Shown one piece after another: positions 12,418 to 24,534 of a DNA stretch of 64,000 nucleotides (positions are counted from its first letter, which is position 1; every line of letters begins with the position of its first letter). The translations under genes and the position numbers were made by a program. The DNA comes from Phylloscopus collybita (Eukaryota; Chordata; Aves; Passeriformes; Phylloscopidae): positions 9,676,001 through 9,740,000 of the forward strand of contig JAJNNQ010000137.1 in assembly GCA_027886175.1 (NCBI GenBank), written 5' to 3'. The notes under the pieces are model-generated. The model saw nothing but the letters and a program-made list of their open reading frames with translations. It was not told the origin of the DNA and searched no databases.

Positions 12418-14031
12418 GAAAAAAATTTGTAAATTTGTTTGGTAAAATGCAGTTTTATCTCTCAATTGCCTTTTACTTGTAGCGTGTTTCAGAAGAAATA
12501 AACTGTGTCTGAATAATTCTGATATATTTTAAGTTAATGATGTGATAGAATGAAAAATGTTGCTGAGCAGTAATTGAGAAGCCCAGCTCTGTATACCATT
12601 TTCAGATCTGAATTTTACAATCTATAAAATTAATCCAACTTCTTTTATCTGCATTGCTTGAGCTTCTTATGGTAAGCTGCCTTTTACATTTGGCATGGAA
12701 AAAGTGTAACAGACCATGTGAGTCTGAGGCTAAGGAGAGCTATTTTCATTCTTCTACACTGTGCTGGCAACTACAAAATTCAGGGCAGATTTTGCCATTT
12801 TGTTAATAGATTTTATTGCAACCATTCACTGCTTCATAGCACCCCCATTGTTCTTTAGTCTACCACATCATTATTTTAAATGATATCAATCTTTATGTAA
12901 ATATGGATTGAATATATGATATTTTGTTTCTAAAATTAAAGATCACTTATCAGAAAAGAGTAGACAACTTTATTTAACTTACTAAATCATTTAATGGAAT
13001 ATTTAATAAGATAAGCATTTAGAACTACTTTCCTGTTTACACCATTACAAGGGGAGACTAACCAAGAAGTTGTGATTTGATTAGTTTCTTTTAATTGGTA
13101 ACAGATTACAAAAACATGCAGATTCCCAGACAAATTGACTGGCAGGTCCTTTCTTCAGATTCTGTGTAATATTAACTCTCTGCAAAGCATTAAACTGTGG
13201 CTGGCAGTGCACCTTTTGGGGCTAACACTGATGCTTGCCTTTGAAAGTGAATCCAGGATGATACCCAGCAATGGAAAAGTAGTAATTCACACTTTCATCA
13301 AAGGCTTGCTTTATACAAATGCTATTTTAACCCTGTGCAATTAGAGAAAATTAAAAGCATAATTCAGCTTTTCCTTGACAGGAAATTTGGCAAATAGTCA
13401 GTAAGGTGTATTTGAGAAATCAGACCATACATAGAGAGAGCACACATAAGATGTGTTTGGTAAAATTAGTGTGTTGTTCTGATTATTGGAAACTCGTTAA
13501 ACCATGGCAAAGCAGAGATATCTGCAAGTGTCATTTCAGTCACAGCCCTGGAAAATTATATACAGACCTAGACAACAGGAAAAGCATCATAGAAAGAAAA
13601 AGTAGTTAACTAACTGGGGGGGAGGGGGGGTAAATTCAGCTTGAGATTGCTGAAATTGAACATTTTAAGGCATTGCAGTGGAAAATATGTGAAAAAAAGA
13701 GAATTCAAAATTTTCATTTTCATGTAGAATAAATTTTCATGTTTCTGGAAAAGCAGTTTGGAAGACGCCTGCCCACTACATTCTAGCTATTATGGAACTA
13801 TGTCAGAAAATATCAATAATCTCATAAATCATTTGGAAAACTTTAGCTTTTAGTGTCTTTGAAGCTAGTGATCATTATTCACAATGCCTGAAAAGGAAAG
13901 CACTGTTAAATCTTAGTCCAGCACTAACCTCAGTGACTGACAGCTTTTCCTAAAAACTTTTAGCTGTCTTAAGGGTATGAGACAAAAACAAAGTTTCTAA
14001 ATGTCCTGAATTATCTGTCAAGATTTCTGCC
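12418..14031. other. Unassigned AT-rich non-coding DNA
   Basis: No gene or known repeat was seen. It contains a compact G-run motif at 13616-13630 (listed separately). Confidence 0.5.
13616..13630 (+). other. Compact G-quadruplex-type motif (G7-A-G7)
   Basis: Seven G, one A and seven G lie in 15 bp. This satisfies the standard four-run G3 rule when single G residues serve as loops. It stands out because the surrounding DNA is AT-rich. It may equally be a simple G-run expansion. Confidence 0.6.
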
Positions 14032-14484
14032 TCAGAGGAAATTTTGTGCCTGAATGCACTCAAAAATTTGCATCAGAAAACTTTTAATATGGATACTCTT
14101 TTTAACTTGGTCTGAAACTTCAGCAGTAGACAGAATATTTCTTTTAACTGGACTGTGAAGAGTTAGTTCATATTTACTGTGTGATATATAGGCAAGCCCA
14201 TATTGATTGATGTTTTTGCTGATAACATTTTGAACCTTTACAAGCCTTCCTGTGGACTCCTGTAGCACATTATTTTTGGTAGCAGACCACAGGCTTTGTA
14301 CTGAGCTGGCCAGGCTTGGGGCCTGAGGCTTGACAGATATACCTGTATAAACTTGCATTGCTTGACCTGCAGATCTGTTTTCTCTTGGTTTAGCTGAAAT
14401 AGAAATTTTCTCCACCTGATCAGCTGGCTGTGACTGCTTTGGTTCACCTTTGCTTTCAGAGGTTAAACCATGACAATGGTGCAG
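14032..14484 (-). other. Unidentified coding-like open frame (candidate exon or retrocopy)
   Basis: The minus strand is open for 150 codons, from just after an in-frame TGA at 14485-14487 down to a TGA at 14032-14034. It is the longest frame in the window that is not inside a simple repeat. The peptide is hydrophilic and rich in Ser, Lys, Gln, Val and Asn, with no low-complexity run, no membrane segment and no motif I recognise. Candidate starts are a GTG at 14415 and an in-frame ATG at 14356-14358. No convincing splice acceptor or donor is visible: an AG at about 14455 has a poor pyrimidine tract. No AATAAA is seen just downstream on this strand. By rough calculation, a chance frame of this length is expected about once in every few windows of this size, so it may be accidental. 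Alternatives are a terminal coding exon, an old retrocopy or noise. Confidence 0.25.
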
Positions 14485-14487
14485 TCA

Positions 14488-15498
14488 TAGTTTTGTAGAG
14501 GTTGAACTTACAAGTAATTCTTTTGAGCAGAATGAGATATTTCCAGCGTTAACACAGTGATGTCATGTAGAGACATTGAATCCTGGCACAGTATCAGAGA
14601 CCTTGAGGGGCGGAGAGGCAGGAGGCAGAGCAGAGGAGTTCAGGGCTGGGGTGAGAAGAAATGGGTACCAGAGGTGGCTGCAAGCAACTCACCAGTGGCC
14701 AGCAGAAGAGGTACCAACCTGCAGCTGGCCAAAGTTTCTCTCAGGGTTAACAAAGAGAATAAAAGAACTATGCAACATCTGCTAAATTCACCACATTCTG
14801 TAAATTCAGATGTAACACGGAGTTACAGAGCAATGCAGAATGGGAAGAGGTGTAGCAAACTGCCCAAGTGAATCACAGAGTGACAAAGAATAAACGACTG
14901 ACACACACATCATCTTCCTGCCAGTGAAAACCCTGGACAACTCACCATGGCATCACTCCAGCACCAGATTCAGCCACTAACCTGGGATTCAGAGGAGAAA
15001 TGGTAGGTGAGTCCACCACCAGGAAAAGAGATGGAAACAAAGAAGTGTCTATTATTATATTTTTTCATATGGAGGTATTAATTTCTTAGTTTTCATTTTC
15101 TCTTCCTATAATGATTTTATCTGGGCTCAGAGTGATTCTTGAATAGGCTCTTGAGATTTCAATTATGGTAACAATAAATTATCTGCTTTATATACAAGGC
15201 ACATTTCCTCTTTTTCCATAAACAAGATTCTGAGCACAACAGTAGAAATAAAATATGCTAGACTAATAAACAATGTTTAATAAATTACAGTTGTTTGCCA
15301 TTAGCAGATTATAGAACATGAGAAAAAGTGAAACAGTAATACATCAGAGGACACAATCAGCAAAGTGTTATTATGTGAAAAACTTTATGTATCCATCAGT
15401 TTATCAATATTTACCAATGAATGCTACTAACCAGTCTCTGGTATCTGAAGTCCAACTTCAGACAGGTGCATATGGACTTCTTTGTTTTGAAATCATTT
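14488..15498. other. Unassigned DNA with moderately GC-rich patch
   Basis: Around 14590-14730 the DNA is richer in G and purines than its neighbours and carries a plus open frame (14557-14871, 104 codons) rich in R, S and K with no recognised domain. AATAAA occurs at about 14890. The composition resembles a decayed insertion, but no family could be assigned. Confidence 0.4.
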
Positions 15499-15552
15499 GG
15501 ATTTGTAATCAGTAGTTGCATGTGTGGATTTGTAATCAATAGTTGCATGTGT
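15499..15552. repeat. 27-bp tandem duplication, two copies
   Basis: The unit at 15499-15525 (begins GGATTTGTAATCA, ends GCATGTGT) is repeated at 15526-15552 with one mismatch (CAGT versus CAAT). A partial third start (GAATTTGT) follows. This is a recent local duplication. Confidence 0.95.
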
Positions 15553-17784
15553 GAATTTGTCAGTGCTGATTAAAGGCTATCTAACCTTAGTCATAGGTCT
15601 CTGCATGCATGTCATTCTAGGTATAAATAGTAACAACAGATATTATAATTTTCCTTGTCAAATGATAGTAGATTGAGATGATTTAATGTGTGTTCATGCA
15701 AGTTTTTGAGTTATGTAGATACGTGTATGTGCAAGGGATTTACTGGCTGTTGGAGAAGTGGAGGTACTTGTAACAGTAATTATTTTTTGTTCTGTAGGAT
15801 GTGACTTATGAACCTTTTATTTGTAGTCTAGAATGTAAAATAATATATATTACACAAGTCAGAGCCATTTTCTTCCTTTGAAGTGTTTGGAAAAATATTT
15901 ACTTTTTCACTTCACTTATTTTATTGTGAGAAATAATGGTGACAAACATTTTTCTTTATTGATAAGATAGGTCTCTATTACTCTGGATATCAAAAATGAA
16001 ATAAGAGGATACTTTGTGTTCAGCAAATCCCATCAGCTTAGAAACTAAGAGAACGGCAGAATAAAAATACAAGACTTGGCATTCAATCTTCTGGGGGTTT
16101 TTGGTCCTTACTCTACAGCCCCTTTATTTCCAGATAACACAAATAATTGTTTCACACTCTATCTCTGTGAGCTGCTTAGGCTTTCCAGCAGGATGCATTT
16201 TGATAAAATTATGATATTATTACACTTACAACCAATGACTGAAGTGATTTTTGAGTGAGCTGAGAAAAAAGCTACCCAGCAAGAACTTTACTTGTGTATT
16301 TGATTCCAAAACCTATAATTCTGCTGTTAAAAACGTGCCTGTAACTGCATTGAATGATACAATCAGTGCTTGATTTCCCTTTGGAGTGGCATCAGAATTT
16401 TTCCACTGACTTTTCAGGTCAGTGGGTGAACAAAAATTATTCAATACAGATTAGAATCTTTGGGTTTTTTGGGAATGCAAGTCCATTCTGTTAAACATTT
16501 ATAAAGAAATCAGAAAGTGAACTATCCTAATTTGAATTAAATATCAAGAGAGTACTTTGCTGACATAAGGTCATGGTCTGACTGCAACCTCACAATAGTT
16601 TGACTACGATTTCATTAAATAAAAATAAAGATGTTTTGAAAGGGTATATCTGCTTCACTGAATTACAGACTTAAGAGTGACACTTAGGGGGAAGAAAACT
16701 TTCAAAATAATGCAGTATTACATTTCTGTCATCTGAAATTTTTCTATGTTTATTCTACAACACGTAGTATGTAGAAAATCTGTGACAGATATATTCCTTA
16801 TTTAGATGCTAAGTGTGTTGCCTAAAATTAAGTGAGAACAATCTGGAGCAGGCTCTCTGGATTGCTGTTACTGTACTGAAAGACAATTCAAAAATTATAT
16901 AGCTTGAAACTGAGCCAGTAAGAGGAAGGATATGTTATCTTAGAGAGTTTTCTGCCTTGAATAGGATAGAAACCAGGAACAGTTTTTACTTTAATGATGA
17001 TATACCCATTTTTGTAAGAATTTGAAACTTGACATCAGTGTCCTTGCCAAATTTCTGTATGGATGGCTATGTTCTATTTTTATGTATTTCTCTCTATGTT
17101 CTGCTTGGCATCACACTCACCTTCTTGCTATTACTTACACTACTATGTCATAGAATACTACTATCCTATTGTAAGTAGATTTGAAATTGCTTTTGAATCC
17201 TCTCATCAACTGCCTTTCTACTGAAGAATCGTGAGATAATGATAGATTCTTTTGCAGGCAATAAAGCATTTTAATGAAACACTCTGAACAGATTGCTTAT
17301 CCCACAAGAGTGTATCTGCCTGATGAGTCTGTGCATGTACATAAATAGAAGTAGTCAACTGTAGTTATTTTACCTGGCTCTTGTATGTCCTGGATTTTTA
17401 TTACTTTTGTGGTACTTTTCATATTTTAGCTTTATAGATGGATCACCTGCATCTTATACTTTTTGGTAACTAATATTAATTACCAAATAACAAATTCATG
17501 GCTCCAGTACTTATAAAAACAGTGGTACTGGAACTATGAATTTACCACTGTATAATAAAGAGAACCTGCCTGATTCAAACATGTGCATCTTACAGGGACC
17601 AACCAATCTATGACAGTAAATGCTAATGCAGTGTTACATATTTTTGTGTGCCTTGTGACAGCTAATGCAGGTATTTCAGGTACACCTCTGTGTTCAGACC
17701 TGAGTTTCCATCCTTTTTTTTTTGAAAGAATTAAAGTGTATTTGTTGTTGCCTGGCTTGAATAACCTAAGACACCAGTTACTCC

Positions 17785-17786
<2 letters not shown>
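15553..17786. other. Unassigned AT-rich non-coding DNA
   Basis: No gene, transposon or structured element was recognised in these 2.2 kb. Confidence 0.55.
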
Positions 17787-17835
<49 letters not shown>

Positions 17836-17868
17836 CTGATAAACAAGAATAATCTGATGAACAAGAAG
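17787..17868. repeat. Poly-T (46 bp) plus an 18-bp tandem duplication
   Basis: An unbroken run of 46 T (17787-17832) is followed directly by two copies of an 18-bp unit (17833-17850 and 17851-17868, starting AATCTGAT, differing at two positions). The T run could be a minus-strand poly(A) tail, but no retroposed body is recognisable to its right. Confidence 0.9.
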
Positions 17869-19719
17869 ATTTATAAACTGCCTGGGTACTCTGGTCTTTG
17901 GGATTCACCACATCTTCAAGCATATTAGCTACAGGATGGTGGTTGGAGTAGAAAAGTTTAAGGAGATATTTTGAAGGAACACTAGTATCTTAGTAAATTA
18001 GGAAAAAAATAGGAAAAACTACTTTTTTTTCCTTTGACTCTTGTACTTGGTGTCTCTGGGAACTTTAATATTTCTTTGCTGGAGCTTGTTCCTTAACAGT
18101 TCTGCCTAAGGCAACCCTGAACTCAGAGATCTGTAGGCACCTAAAAAGTTTGGAAAGCACTTGGTGAAGAGTTCAGAAACTATAAGCACACCAGTGCTCA
18201 ATAAGTATGGGTACATGAATCACAGGTTTGCATTTATTTCTTTCAAGTAAATGATATTTTTCCTTGCGCAGTGAATACTTTTCTCAAGAAACACTGAAAT
18301 GTCTTTACAATCACCCAGTGAGAAAAAAGGAAGTGATATGGAGAGATTCACAATGTCTTTGTGGAGCTGGATCAGGCCCAATCCCAAATAAAATAACCAA
18401 GTTTATTCTTTCTATATGGTATCTATTTCTGGTTATTTCCTTGAGACACACTATTCCAAAAATTACTTTCACTTTTGTTATGACCTGTCCGAATTCTAAA
18501 AATAATACAACCTGGAGGGAGATAGCCAGATAAGTAATTAACACACTAAGCCAGTAAATCAAATTAAGAAGCCACTGCCGTAAGGAACTCAGAGTGTCAG
18601 GACACTTACAGACCAGACACAACAGATGGTAACTGTCTAAATCCTTTAATTTCATTGTTCAGTGACACAATATTGAAGTAAATGTCTCTCACGCATATCC
18701 CTGCAGTTACAGATGTCCCCAGTGCTTAAAGCCATTTCTAGTTCAGTCTTTGATTCCCCTCTAGCCCATTATTTGAGTACTTGTTTCTGACAAAATGTTA
18801 CTAAAACCCTCTCTGAACTTGTCTCTGGCTACTTCAGTGCTACAGCCTTTGTCTTGTACCTGCTGCTCTGCATGTCAGAGCTGCCTGCTCAGCCCAGCAG
18901 CACAGAGCTGGGTTCCTAATTCCATGGTGCTGACGTTGCAGGATGCATGAGGTTTGTGTTACCCAGGTACAAACATTAGGGAACATTTCTTGGAGCAGAA
19001 AAATACAATAGCCAGAAACCTTCCTGAAAAGATTGTCAGCAGTGGGTCTGAGAGAATCAGAGACTGAAGAAGGTAGTATACACATGATGGAGAGAATGAA
19101 AAAAAAGAAAAAGAAAGCTTACAGAATCTGAGATTCAGAACTAATATCTCGTATTGTAAAACATATGTAAAGCAGTGGATCACCAAAAAGCCAAAAGAAG
19201 TAACAAAGGTTCAAATCTGATGGACACCTTCTCCAACGTGTGTAGATGAGTTAGTCCTAATTACTACACTCTAAAAAGGTGTAGGCAAAGAGAGTCTGCT
19301 ACAGAGGAAAAAAAATCAAAGAACAACCAAAAATGAGTTGAAAAAAAGTTGATATTAATTTTATAAAACAAAAGATAATGCACCCAAAATGAGGAAACAA
19401 TATTTTAGGCCTCATTAAATAATATGAAATTATTAAACTTTGTAAGGCTATGTCTGACAAGGAGCTTGATATCATTATCTTGTTATAGTCAGCGTAAGGA
19501 ACCCAATCTGATAATGCATAATCAGTAGGTCATTCATTCTGAAGACAGAGAAAGACATAATGAACTGAAAAAAAAATATGATATAAAAAGTAAAGAAAGC
19601 TTCCTCACATGGCTGAAAAGCCATTGTTAAAAAAACTAAAAAGAAAACAGAGAAAACAAATTCATTTGATTACTGGAAGTTTAATTATAGTAGTTGGGAA
19701 TGTAAGAAGAATGTGTAAA
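17869..19719. other. Unassigned AT-rich non-coding DNA
   Basis: No supported gene or repeat. The 114-codon minus open frame at 18311-18655 is hydrophobic, has no recognisable motif and looks accidental. Confidence 0.5.
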
Positions 19720-19995
19720 AGAGCTCTGGAAGGAGATAGAGTAGTCTGATCTATATAAAGTAGAAAGTAAAGAGAGAATGCAGGAAGAAAGAGCGAGACA
19801 AGATAGTGAGAGAATGAAGGAAAGATAGAAATGAAAGAAAAAATGGAAAAGAGAGAAAGAAAAAGAATGAGAAAAAAAGGAGACGAGAAAGAAAGAAAAC
19901 TGAGTATAAGAAAAAGAGAGAAAGAGTTAAAAAACTCTAAATGGGAGGGAATTAGAGAAATATAAAAAGAGAGAAGAATACAAGTATGACAAAGG
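19720..19995 (+). repeat. Purine-rich (A+G) degenerate low-complexity region
   Basis: About 275 bp on the plus strand are dominated by A and G in GAGA, GAAA and AAAG words with scattered T and C. It is not a regular microsatellite and looks like an old, decayed (GA/GAAA)n array. Confidence 0.8.
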
Positions 19996-20766
19996 GAAAC
20001 AATGATTTTTAAAGTTTAGCAACAGTAATGGTTTGTTACTGAATAGAGACGACAGTGATTTTCAGTGTTGCACTTATCTTCTATAAATATTTCTGTCCTG
20101 TATTTGGAAAGTAAGATGACACACTTATTATACAAATGTGGTGCTTTCCAGATAAACCACATTTACAGGGAGTTAACATTTTAAAAACACAGGATTAAAC
20201 CATTCATTGACACCACTAGGGCTGTAGAAGATCTATTAGTGGCTGGGGTTAATTTGCACATACATTTTGCAACATCCAGAGGCATTTAGTTGGAGGACTT
20301 TACATCAGAAGGAATGCAAAAGTTAAGTCACATCTGGAAAAATGCAGACAATCAAACCATGACGCACAGGGTCACTCTAAACAAACATCACTGCATTTGT
20401 AGTTTGCTGCAATGAAGAAGCTTTGGTTAGTGAGATGGATAGCTCATTTTTGTGGTTTTTCTAAAGAAGAAAGATCCCCTTTAGCCTGTATTTTGTGGCT
20501 AGGATTTTGTGTGGGTTCAATGCAACTCAGCATTGTAGATGCCCCAACAGATGGTGGGAAGGCAATTGCAATACATCCAAAGCAAATTATAATTAAAAAT
20601 TAGGTGTTTTAGTTTAAAATCTGTTTAAATCTGTGACAAACAGAGGAAAATGTTGAAAGTTTAGCATAATTTTTGGTAAAATTTGACTATTATTGACATT
20701 GACATAAAATTTGACATTGTTAGTAAAGCCTGACTGGAAGACTAATTTCTTTTTACAAAAGTTTAG
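19996..20766. other. Unassigned AT-rich non-coding DNA
   Basis: Nothing recognisable beyond short accidental open frames such as 20412-20603 (63 codons, plus). Confidence 0.5.
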
Positions 20767-20800
20767 CTATATATATATATATATAAAATATATATATATA
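20767..20800. repeat. (TA)n microsatellite, interrupted
   Basis: Two TA runs (nine or so units each side) are separated by AAA. The sequence is self-complementary, so a cruciform is possible. Confidence 0.92.
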
Positions 20801-23567
20801 GGTCTATGGCTTGTTAGAATGGCAAACTGAGATAATATCCAAAGATTTACAGATCAGTATTTTATGGACGCTTCTGCAGGACTGAAGGGTCTCTCTTCAT
20901 TTCGGGCATTACAATTTATCAAGGCAATAACCCTTGCAACTCTTTAGTGTGAATTTATGGCATTGTCAAAACATTTGCAGAACGATCACAGGATCAGAAG
21001 GATTTGTCAGAGCCCAGAGAGAAGCTGTCGATGTGCTGCCACCTACAGAAGCAGGAGCTCCTAACAAGCTTTCAGAATGACAGACAGATGACCAAGAATT
21101 CAGCACCCTCATGAATTATCTGCAGTGATATGTAGTTAATAACAGTTCACAGATGACACGAAGTTGACACAGTGGCAGAAAGCAGAAGATGGAATATCTG
21201 TATCCAGAGACGAAGCTTTGCTGGCAACATCCCTCCCACAAAATGCTTTGTAAGCTGTAAATACAAACCTACACACCTGGGAAGATTGAAGGTGTCTGAC
21301 ATTACTCATCACTGTATCCCGATCACTTCCAGGGGGTATCACAGAATAAAGCATAAAATCTCTGCAGCACAGATGATTGTTTCATTAAAACTGTCTTATT
21401 CTGGACTTTATTTACAGAGAAACACTCAGTAGGAGTGAAGAGAGAAGTATTTTCTTTCCGTATACTTTCCAGGAGTACGGTTTCCATATTTTCATGTTCA
21501 AAGTGTTTAAAGGCTTATAAAACACAAATTAAGAAAATAGGAGAAAAATGTTTTGGTGGCTGAAGAAATCCCTTGATTGAAAAATGCAAGTTTTTGAGAA
21601 AGAGATACTTAATGTGACCATTACTGAAATAAAGTGCCTGCTTACCTTCAAAGAAAGAAATACTGAACAACATTTGGCTCTTATTATAAGCTAGAAAGGT
21701 ATTAAACCCTCCATACAGTTAAAAAAAACCAAAACAGAACCCCCTGATTTTGATTTATGGCCTACACAGTGTAACTGTGAGTGGTTAAATATAGGTGAAA
21801 AGTACCAAAAAATGAAAAAAAAAAATCTCCAATTCTCTGTTAGATTGGATGTTTTTTAGCTGCTAGAATTTAATTAAACTTCACTTACTTGGTTCAGACA
21901 GTGGATAATAAAATCAAACACAGAGATATCCAAAGATTAATACCTGAAATTAGTATCATAAACTATTTGAGGGCCATGTGTATGTTTGGTTTTGTTTTCT
22001 CTTGGTTCAGTTTGGATTGGCTTGATTTGGTTTTGTTTCACAAGTCTGAAAGCCTCTGAATAAGGGCAAGGAACACTACATTTTATAGTCAGTTACTGTA
22101 AATATAATGAGGATTCTTCAGAAAATTAATTTAGTAAATCAAACAAATATTTCTTTTTCAGAAATATTACAGCTGTGGGCACTGACAGTATTTGGTCACA
22201 GACATACTTTCATGCTTAAAATACATATTTGACATAGCAATATTAATTGATTTTGTATATTTTTTTGTTGCTTATTTGTTTTAAATAGCAATTGTTTACC
22301 TTTTCTCTGCTCCTCAAGTCCTTCTGAGAAGAGCATTAACATTACTGTGATAAGTTCTGAAACCTGTAGTGCTCTTGTGCTTGCTTTCTGCATGACAATG
22401 TATTACATATTTATTTGTGTTCTTTTCTCAGATACAGCAAAATAATCTTCAGAATCAAAAACATATTCTGCTTCCTTTTATGCAATATTTCTCTGACCCA
22501 CTTATTCAATAATATTTTGATGTTAACAAATGCAAGATCCAAATTTAATCCTGAAAGAAAAAAAACAAAGTGACTCCCTGTAACTGAAACTTTATAAGTG
22601 CAACTTTTTGAACTATTTTCCTCTTAATTACTCTCTGTTTAGTTTTAGTTTTAGCACTTCCACTCTAGAAGACTGGTTAAGTTCTGCAGAAGTCTTTAAG
22701 AGTATGCTACCATCTTCTGGAAAGAGATGAAAATAGAGCTTTTAACTATTTACCATCAAGCAGATTTGTGTTATCATCATCACTTCCAGACTGTTTGGTT
22801 ATACTTTCCAAAAGCCATCTGAGATTTTTCTGAAGAGGGAAAATATTTCTGAAACCCAAAATATTAACGTTTAAACATGGCTGTTTAAGAATTTTCTCCT
22901 TCAGGAGGGAGGGTTTTTTTTTCCCTCTCTTTAAACTGCACCTCAAATTATATAATTCTTGATATTTTAAGGCTCATTAACAATTAAATTCCACAGCATG
23001 AAATCTGTAGAGATTACATCAGCATTGCTGCAAAAGACCCTCATTTCATCAGCTAAAATTCAGAATTCAGCTCTTTTTATATTGCCATTAACATCAGCCT
23101 AGAAAGCAAAGTTCATGTCACATCCAAAGCTGCACAGATTTCCAGTAAATGTATCCAAGCTTGTGGGTTGGCCTGTTACAGAGATAAGGCTGTTTATGAA
23201 GGTCAGTCTAGAGAGCTGAGGGATTAGATTTAATGAAGCAAGCCAAAAAGCAAAAAACTTTTTTTGGATTAAATAAAACAATGTAGTGGCTGCAACTGAA
23301 ACCACATCATCTTTTGAAATTAAAAGTTCTGCTCTACATTAGAAAAAAAGACATATGGAGCACTGTTGTGCTGGTATTGACGCTTCCCATATTTAATATT
23401 CTATGTACAGGACACTTTTTAGAAAATTTTTGCTAAGAAACAGCATCCATTCAAAAGGCTAAAATTTTTGATGCGGAATTTGAACATTCTTTTAACTATG
23501 ATTTTCATTAGCAAATGGCAGATGCCACAGCAGTTTCAGATCTCATTACTCTTATAAATACTGTTCA
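20801..23567. other. Unassigned AT-rich non-coding DNA
   Basis: No gene or clear transposon. A decayed G/T-rich stretch lies at about 21985-22040. The part around 21130-21360 is somewhat GC-richer and faintly resembles the CR1 'cagatgacac-aag' block, but the match is too short to call. Confidence 0.45.
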
Positions 23568-23650
23568 GTTGTTGCTGTTGTTGTTGTTGTTGTTGTTTTG
23601 GGTGGGTTTTTTTTTTGGGGGGGGGGGTTGGGCTTTCTTGGTTTTTTGGA
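23568..23650 (+). repeat. G/T tract with (TTG)n and an 11-G run
   Basis: (TTG)8-like repeats grade into GGGTGGG, ten T, eleven G and TTGGG. The run at 23617-23632 (G11-TT-G3) fits a G-quadruplex rule if single G residues act as loops. Confidence 0.9.
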
Positions 23651-24501
23651 GATATTTGCTGTAAGAATATGTATCCTGGGATATAATGATAGGAGTGGTA
23701 TGGAAAGATCTGCACAGTGAGCTTGGAAAAAGAAACTCTTTCTTTTGAAACTACTGTGGGAACTTATTATCACACTCAAATATGTCTGATGAAATTAGAC
23801 AGGTTAGGTTACCTTATGGGAAAACAAGATTTTAGAAACACACATGCATGTGTAGAATTTCAAGAGAGAAATACACATTAAAAATTAGGTGGCCATATTT
23901 CTGCTTTCAGTATTTCTTCATTTCCTGTATGAAATGGCAAAGTGGGGCAGCTAGTGAGAAAGATTAAAAAAAAATAATTGTTAGTCTATACTTTTTAATT
24001 TGCATGTTTTATACTTTCAGAGTCCAAAGAAAACACTGAAAAAAAGAAAATAGCAGTGCTTTTGTAGGATAGTTACTTTTTTTTTTTCCTGTCTTTGGTG
24101 TATGAGAAAAGAGGCAAATATGGACAGCTATTTGTTTCACCTGATATTTCATGATGTTTTTGCCTGTATATTTTGCTTTGACAGCTCAAAAACAAAATAG
24201 AAAGTCAGCATCCTGTTGTGTGACTTTCACAATGTAGAACAGAATACTGCAATGATAATACCAATTCTGTGGAGGTTAAGTGGTTGAAAAGTTATCTGGA
24301 TTATGAAAATTTTTGGATTTTATTAATTAAAATTTCAGTATTTTCCTTGGAAAATTTGGGTGGCAGGGTCATACTTAAAAATTGCTTGTCATAGGACTAA
24401 AAAATAATTATTTTCAGAATAGGAAATATTCAGGTAAGCATAATTCTAAATGCTATAAGGACTGCTATATAATCTACATGAAAATATAGAATAAGTGGAA
24501 G
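23651..24501. other. Unassigned AT-rich non-coding DNA
   Basis: No gene or known repeat family was recognised. A short T run lies near 24078. Confidence 0.5.

Positions 24502-24534
<33 letters not shown>
24502..24534 (+). repeat. (ATT)11 microsatellite
   Basis: Eleven perfect ATT trinucleotide units. Confidence 0.95.

Noticed and set aside
18311..18655. 114-codon minus hydrophobic open frame
   Set aside because: No recognisable motif; AT-rich chance translation rich in L, I and F.
21130..21360. Possible CR1 coding fragment (cagatgacac-aag word)
   Set aside because: Similarity is limited to about 20 bases with no neighbouring CR1 blocks.
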